DNA from: Desulfobacterales bacterium
Lineage (GTDB): Bacteria; Desulfobacterota; Desulfobacteria; Desulfobacterales; JAEINQ01
Reading direction: 5' to 3'
Assembly: GCA_016342285.1 (NCBI GenBank)
Contig: JAEINQ010000021.1
Location: 27,046-91,045 of the forward strand
DNA length: 64,000 nucleotides
Part shown: in pieces, positions 60,229-64,000 of the stretch
How the letters are laid out: each line of letters starts with the position of its first letter
How positions within the stretch are numbered: the stretch's first letter is position 1
Program-made: the position numbers and the translations under genes
The notes under the pieces: model-generated
Told to the model about the DNA's origin: nothing
What the model saw: the letters and a program-made list of their open reading frames with translations, nothing else
Database searches by the model: none

Positions 60229-60914
60229 GCAACCGCTTCATACCCCATATGGAAATACTGCCTCCGGCACAGATGCGTATATGGCCAAAGCTGGCTGCCG
60301 TACATCGATTTGGTTTGGTGCTGTATGGTGGCACCGCCATCGCCTTGCGTCTCGGGCATCGATCATCTGTTGATTTCGACTTCTTCACTGAACATTTGTT
60401 GGATAAACCGGCCTTGAATGATCATTTTCAATTCATTGCGGATTCTACGGTGATACAGGATACCGCTAATACCTATACGGTGCTCGTGCCACCTATGGAA
60501 AGTACCTCATCACATGTCAAGGTTTCATTCTTTGGTGCAATCCGGTTCGGGCGGGTCGGGATGCCATCGTGGACGGAAGATGGCGTCATGCAGGTTGCAT
60601 CATTGGACGACCTCATGGCAACGAAACTGAAAGTGTTACTGCAACGCGTTGAGGCCAAGGATTATATCGACATCGCAGCAATGGTGAATGCCGGTGTGAG
60701 CCTTGGAAAAGGGCTGGCATCCGCTAAACGAATGTATGGCAGCAGCTTTCAACCAAGCGAAAGCCTTAAGGCAATGGTCTATTTTGAAGGCGGTGACTTG
60801 GCAAGCCTATCCAATGAGACAAAAAACATACTGATTGCATCGGTGAGTCGTGTCCGCGATTTGCCTCAAGTTGATTTGCTATCGAGTGATCTGACCGGTC
60901 TTCCATCAGTTTGA
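60225..60914 (+). CDS. AbiEii/AbiGii-type nucleotidyltransferase toxin
   Basis: A 229-residue nucleotidyltransferase of the AbiEii family. The signature LVLYGGTAIALRLGHRSSVDFDFFT (about residues 29-53) has the G-G-T-A helix and the D-F-D acidic pair; a later DYIDIAAM with the partner Lys (KLKVLLQRVEAKD) is near 140. AbiEii toxins transfer nucleotides to tRNA or other targets and give phage abortive infection. It starts at a TTG that overlaps the preceding small gene (CAATTGAGC), so the two are translationally coupled. Confidence 0.85.
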   Translation: MSNRFIPHMEILPPAQMRIWPKLAAVHRFGLVLYGGTAIALRLGHRSSVDFDFFTEHLLDKPALNDHFQFIADSTVIQDTANTYTVLVPPMESTSSHVKVSFFGAIRFGRVGMPSWTEDGVMQVASLDDLMATKLKVLLQRVEAKDYIDIAAMVNAGVSLGKGLASAKRMYGSSFQPSESLKAMVYFEGGDLASLSNETKNILIASVSRVRDLPQVDLLSSDLTGLPSV

Positions 60915-60963
60915 TTCCGGTTGGAATTCTCAAACCAAATAATTAATCATTGAGCCATAACGA

Positions 60964-61362
60964 ATGAAATCAAACATTTTAAACATGGAAGCTGCTGAGG
61001 TGTATTTCCTGAAAAGAGAAGACGTCGCCTTTGCCTATCTTTTTGGCAGCCGGGCTGCAGGTAGAACAAGCCCCATGAGCGACTACGATTTTGCTGTGTA
61101 TCTGACAAAAACACCGTTTTCAGAGAAGCGGTTTGATATTTTGGGTGATTTGATGGGTCTATTAAAAACGGATGACATTGATCTGGTCGTTCTGAATACA
61201 GCGCCGATATCCCTCAGGATGCGGATCTTGCAGAAACGGATTATTCTGGCCGACAACAACCCCTATACAAGACATAACTTCGAGTCCCTCACCATGCGGG
61301 AATCTTTCGATTTTTCAAAATTTGAGGCGAAAATTTTACAGGAGAGATATTACAATGGTTGA
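60964..61362 (+). CDS. MNT-type nucleotidyltransferase (pair 6, partner truncated)
   Basis: A 132-residue nucleotidyltransferase. The core VAFAYLFGSRAAGRTSPMSDYDFAVYLT (about residues 20-48) carries GS and D-x-D (DYD). The C-terminus, ESLTMRESFDFSKFEAKIL, is typical of MntA. Its HEPN partner begins 8 bp before its stop in another frame but is cut to 27 codons. An intact antitoxin with a broken toxin is a common decay state of such pairs. Confidence 0.87.
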   Translation: MKSNILNMEAAEVYFLKREDVAFAYLFGSRAAGRTSPMSDYDFAVYLTKTPFSEKRFDILGDLMGLLKTDDIDLVVLNTAPISLRMRILQKRIILADNNPYTRHNFESLTMRESFDFSKFEAKILQERYYNG

Positions 61363-61438
61363 CAGACCATTGGTGCTCAGGAAAATCGCTGAATTAGAGC
61401 AATGCCTGGGGCAGATCGAGGAATATGTTTCGATTTGA
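61355..61438 (+). pseudogene. Truncated HEPN (DUF86) remnant
   Basis: A 27-codon frame, MVDRPLVLRKIAELEQCLGQ and onward, overlaps the MNT stop. It matches the expected N-terminal helix of a HepT protein, but the frame ends at TGA 61436. The four-helix-bundle gene starts inside it at 61425. No RNxxVH motif is present, so it cannot be an active toxin. Confidence 0.75.
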
Positions 61439-61781
61439 AAATTTGGAGATTTGGAAGAAGGCGATTGGCGTCGGGAGAAGATTATTTGAGATTGCCAATG
61501 ATCTTGAAAAGAAGAAGCTATATCGATTTGCGGATCAGTTGCGTGGAGCTGCTTTGTCGATGTCAAATAACATTGCAGAGGGGTCCGGATCGAACTCTCA
61601 TAAGGAATTCGCCCAATTTTTAAATATTGCCCGGAGATCCACCTTCGAAAACGCGAATATGATGATCTTGTTTGAAATGGAGTCGTATATTTCAAGCGAA
61701 ACAAAAAATGAACTATTGTCAGAGCTGGATGAGCTCTGTAGAATGATCACAGGGTTTATCAACCATTTGAAAGAAGCATAG
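61425..61781 (+). CDS. Four-helix-bundle protein (23S rRNA intervening-sequence family)
   Basis: A 118-residue all-helical protein. The motif FRFENLEIWKKAIGVGRRLFEIA at the start, FADQLRGAALSMSNNIAEGSGSNS near residue 40, FAQFLNIARRSTFENANMM near 65 and LDELCRMITGFINHLKE at the end are those of the S23/IVP four-helix-bundle family. These are often found in toxin-rich or mobile regions, or within rRNA intervening sequences; their role is unknown. Its ATG lies inside the HEPN remnant, so it seems to have replaced the rest of the HEPN gene. Confidence 0.87.
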   Translation: MFRFENLEIWKKAIGVGRRLFEIANDLEKKKLYRFADQLRGAALSMSNNIAEGSGSNSHKEFAQFLNIARRSTFENANMMILFEMESYISSETKNELLSELDELCRMITGFINHLKEA

Positions 61782-61861
61782 AAGAGAGAGGATAGAGCAG
61801 GGGGCGAAGAGTTCAAAAAGCACTTCACTTGTCTCTAAAAAAATCGTTATTGACACTTAGC

Positions 61862-61948
61862 TTTTAGCTCCAAGATCTCAGCTCCTCACTCTATGCTCTA
61901 CGCTGAATTTTCTCTAAGCTCCGTGCTCTCCGCTCCAAGCTCTAGGCT
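61862..61948 (+). repeat. Degenerate GCTCYA tandem array before wzt
   Basis: Imperfect units such as GCTCCAAGATC, GCTCTAC, GCTCCGT, GCTCTCC and GCTCCAAGCTC run up to the wzt start codon. They are a diverged relative of the array at 58843-59001, again directly upstream of an ATG that begins MxDTVIK. Confidence 0.75.
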
Positions 61949-61953
61949 AAACC

Positions 61954-63237
61954 ATGAGTGACACCGTAATCAAAGTCGAAAACCTATCCAAGCAATACCG
62001 CATCGGCGAGCATCAAGGATACAAGACTTTCCGCGAGGCCATCGTGGATGCCGCCAAAGCCCCAGTCAATGCTCTTCGCTCCCTAATCCCTACTGCTCTC
62101 CGCTCCAAGCTCATTGCTCCAAGCTCCAAACTGTCGTCGCCCAACGACACCATCTGGGCACTTAAAGACGTCTCTTTCGAAGTAAAGCGAGGAGAGGTTG
62201 TCGGTATTATAGGCCGTAACGGAGCTGGAAAAAGCACTCTGCTGAAAATCATTTCAAAAATTGCCGAACCAACTTCTGGGAGAATTGAACTCAGGGGGCG
62301 GGTTGGATCTCTGCTTGAGATTGGATCCGGATTCCATCCCGAACTGACTGGCCACGAGAATATCTACCTCTATGGCGCGATACTCGGAATGGACCGATGG
62401 GAAGTGACAAGAAAGTTCGATGAAATTGTTGCTTTTTCTGAGCTTAAAAAATTCATAGATACTCCAGTGAAAAGATATTCGAGCGGTATGTATATGAGAT
62501 TGGCTTTTGCAGTGGCTGCCTATATGGATTCGGATATATTGCTTGTGGACGAAGTCCTGGCAGTGGGTGATGCTGAGTTTCAAAAGAAATGTCTGGGCAA
62601 AATGAAAGATGTTTCCCGGAAGGGTCGGACCGTCCTTTTCGTTAGCCACCAGATGGATGCCATTGCGAATCTGACCCATCGCTGTCTTGTTCTGAACCAC
62701 GGGGACTGCATTTTTGACGGTGCGACAGACGAATCGATTGAGCGTTACATCGGCACCATGGAGCATTTCCCAGAGACATACAAAGCCTTGCCGCGAGAAG
62801 ATTATCCTGTGATTACGGGCGTCTCCTTGAAGACCACCATCGCGCCAAACATCCAGGTGCATGCAGAACCCATGGATGTTCGGATCGATTTGTATGCACC
62901 CAACAGGCTTGAAAATCCGGCAGTTTCATTCAGTATCTTGAACAGCTTCGGTCTTCCTGTGCTCTACGGTTGGTGTTTCCATTCAGAGCAATCCTTCGGT
63001 GAAAGGCCCGGAATGTGGCGTTTGGTATGCCACATTCCGAAGCTTCGATTATACCAAGGTCGCTATATCCTGGCGGTTCGATTCTCGGAGCGGTTAGCCA
63101 AGAAAAATAACCTGGTGATTGAAAATATTTGTCCGTTTGAAGTTGTAATGCATGGAAAAACTCATGATTTTGGATGGGCTCCAGGAGCATGCACCTACAT
63201 TGAGGATTTTAACTGGAAAATCTGTCAAAAAGACTAA
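61954..63237 (+). CDS. wzt: O-antigen/polysaccharide ABC exporter ATPase with glycan-binding C-domain (Wzt)
   Basis: A 427-residue protein. The ATPase domain (about 1-260) has Walker A GIIGRNGAGKST (about residue 88), signature SSGMYMRLAFAVAA near 175, Walker B DILLVDEVLAVGD near 193 and the H-loop SHQMD near 230. The C-terminal part (about 285-427) is a beta-rich carbohydrate-binding domain as in E. coli O9a Wzt, which recognises the glycan end. A tandem-repeat-derived segment lies at about residues 39-61 (see 62069-62130). It pairs with Wzm at 56922, from which it is now separated by the toxin-antitoxin block. A methyltransferase gene follows, which fits methyl-capped O-antigen export. Confidence 0.92.
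   Translation: MSDTVIKVENLSKQYRIGEHQGYKTFREAIVDAAKAPVNALRSLIPTALRSKLIAPSSKLSSPNDTIWALKDVSFEVKRGEVVGIIGRNGAGKSTLLKIISKIAEPTSGRIELRGRVGSLLEIGSGFHPELTGHENIYLYGAILGMDRWEVTRKFDEIVAFSELKKFIDTPVKRYSSGMYMRLAFAVAAYMDSDILLVDEVLAVGDAEFQKKCLGKMKDVSRKGRTVLFVSHQMDAIANLTHRCLVLNHGDCIFDGATDESIERYIGTMEHFPETYKALPREDYPVITGVSLKTTIAPNIQVHAEPMDVRIDLYAPNRLENPAVSFSILNSFGLPVLYGWCFHSEQSFGERPGMWRLVCHIPKLRLYQGRYILAVRFSERLAKKNNLVIENICPFEVVMHGKTHDFGWAPGACTYIEDFNWKICQKD
62069..62130 (+). repeat. GCTCC-type tandem repeat inside the wzt coding sequence
   Basis: The bases encoding about residues 39-61 of Wzt are repeats of GCTCTTC, GCTCCC, GCTCTCC, GCTCCAAGCTC and related words, like the arrays at 58843 and 61862. The frame is preserved and the segment falls in the variable linker ahead of the ATP-binding core. 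Confidence 0.75.
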
Positions 63238-63257
63238 TTTAATATCTGGGCTTAGAA

Positions 63258-63956
63258 ATGGTAAAGAAAGTTATTGCTTCTGACTGGGCATTAGAAGATG
63301 TCCACCGATTGTGGAACTGGTATGGCGCTACGCCTGATTCTGAACACCAATACTTTACTCGCAGCTTTGGACTTGGCATTGCCAACTTTCTTCATATGGG
63401 CAATTTCTTGACTGGCCGATTGTTGGATTATAGTAGCGGCTGCGGGCACCTTCTTGAGCATTTATTGGCTTTTGACATTGAAGGATATGCGGTGGAATTC
63501 TCGGAAAAAAGCCTATTAGCAACAAATAGACGATTGAAAAAAAGCCAGAAATTTAAAGCGGGACATCTTCTCACTGAGTCAAAAACCCCATTTAGTGACA
63601 ATTTTTTCAGTGTGGTTACTTTAATTGAGGTTTTGGAGCATCTTACACAGCAGGAAGTGCAAGCGGTATTGAAAGAAATCTTTCGAGTTCTTGCGCCAAA
63701 TGGGAATTTGTTAATAACGACGCCTTATAAAGAAAATATGTCGAAAAATCAAATATATTGCCCGTTTTGTGATACTGAGTTTCACCGGATGCAGCACATG
63801 CGATCGATAGATGAAAGGTGGATGATTGATCAAGCCGAAGGCGTCGGTTTCAAAGTGGTCTTCTGTAAGGGTATAAACTTGGGTAGATTTCAGCAGCAGT
63901 ACAATTTGTTGCCTCTTGCAGACTTAAGTGTCCTTGTCAAACACTTTCAGAGCTAA
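63258..63956 (+). CDS. SAM-dependent methyltransferase, probably glycan-linked
   Basis: A 232-residue class I methyltransferase. The SAM motif is LLDYSSGCGHLLEHLLAF near residue 55 (G-x-G in SGCGH), followed by an acidic end of beta-2 (YAVEFSEKSL) near 80, and ALIEVLEHL-like VTLIEVLEHLTQQE near 122. The C-terminal part contains YCPFCDTEFHRMQHMRS with a CxxC pair and extra His, possibly a zinc site. It starts 20 bp after wzt on the same strand, so it probably modifies the exported polysaccharide, for example the terminal methyl group that stops chain growth. The last 44 bp of the window contain no further gene. Confidence 0.82.
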   Translation: MVKKVIASDWALEDVHRLWNWYGATPDSEHQYFTRSFGLGIANFLHMGNFLTGRLLDYSSGCGHLLEHLLAFDIEGYAVEFSEKSLLATNRRLKKSQKFKAGHLLTESKTPFSDNFFSVVTLIEVLEHLTQQEVQAVLKEIFRVLAPNGNLLITTPYKENMSKNQIYCPFCDTEFHRMQHMRSIDERWMIDQAEGVGFKVVFCKGINLGRFQQQYNLLPLADLSVLVKHFQS

Positions 63957-64000
63957 ATTCCTGACATTGAAAGGTATAGAAGATTCCAAGTCTCCCCCGG

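Overview
The window looks like a chromosomal piece of a strictly anaerobic Desulfobacterota (Deltaproteobacteria) relative, of the Desulfosarcina/Desulfobacterium type. The reasons are the mix of Wood-Ljungdahl C1 genes (two MetF-type proteins, MetV, a CooC-type ATPase), heterodisulfide-reductase-like electron-transfer proteins, an ETF-linked membrane Fe-S oxidoreductase with fatty-acid genes, and use of selenocysteine. No sulfate-reduction, rRNA or tRNA gene was seen, so the taxonomic placement is an inference.

Layout. 1-4.6 kb: end of a glycosyltransferase gene, a Gate-domain membrane protein, a YdcF-like protein, an ECF sigma/anti-sigma pair and a SurA-like foldase. 4.8-14.8 kb: a C1/energy cluster, metF paralog - hdrA - mvhD - metV - metF - response regulator - HdrD/DsrK-like protein. 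Three of these genes (hdrA, mvhD, the HdrD/DsrK-like gene) contain an in-frame TGA that is best read as selenocysteine. Each TGA is followed 23-26 nt later by a hairpin with GG in its loop. Conventional gene calling would truncate or split all three. 15-28.9 kb: aroE, two sensor kinases, and a fatty-acid oxidation region (fadR, acyl-CoA dehydrogenase, fadD, ETF:quinone-type oxidoreductase, etfBA). Three near-identical 24-bp palindromes match the FadR operator type. 29-47.4 kb: an RND efflux pair, a 3417-residue secreted protein with DUF11-like repeats, a dockerin-like segment and a C-terminal C25 (gingipain-type) peptidase domain, then an ADP-forming acyl-CoA synthetase and an enoyl-CoA hydratase. 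48-52 kb: an HD-domain protein, a Ski2-like helicase and CooC.

52.6-61.8 kb is a defence/toxin-antitoxin island: one MazEF-like pair, five complete nucleotidyltransferase (MNT)-HEPN pairs, one MNT with a truncated HEPN, one AbiEii-type pair and a four-helix-bundle protein. The last part of it lies between wzm and wzt, the two halves of an O-antigen ABC exporter that are normally adjacent. A degenerate copy of the wzt start lies inside the island, as if it marked an old junction.

The intergenic DNA is unusually rich in repeats. I could define several MITE/REP-like families by eye. One is a 212-bp element present as two apparently identical inverted copies plus a diverged third; it holds two 13-bp hairpins whose loops are complementary to each other over 7 nt (a predicted kissing-loop). 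Other families are a ~165-bp element (3 copies), a ~125-bp element (2), a ~45-bp double hairpin (4, two of them abutting stop codons) and several 7- or 8-bp tandem arrays, one of which appears to have entered the wzt coding sequence.

Two modules fit together functionally. The MetF/MetV/Hdr/MvhD selenoproteins probably form one soluble electron-transfer complex coupling methylene-tetrahydrofolate chemistry to NAD(P)H and another carrier. The FadR-controlled genes form a pathway from fatty acid to acyl-CoA (FadD), to enoyl-CoA (dehydrogenase), with electrons passing through EtfAB to the membrane oxidoreductase.
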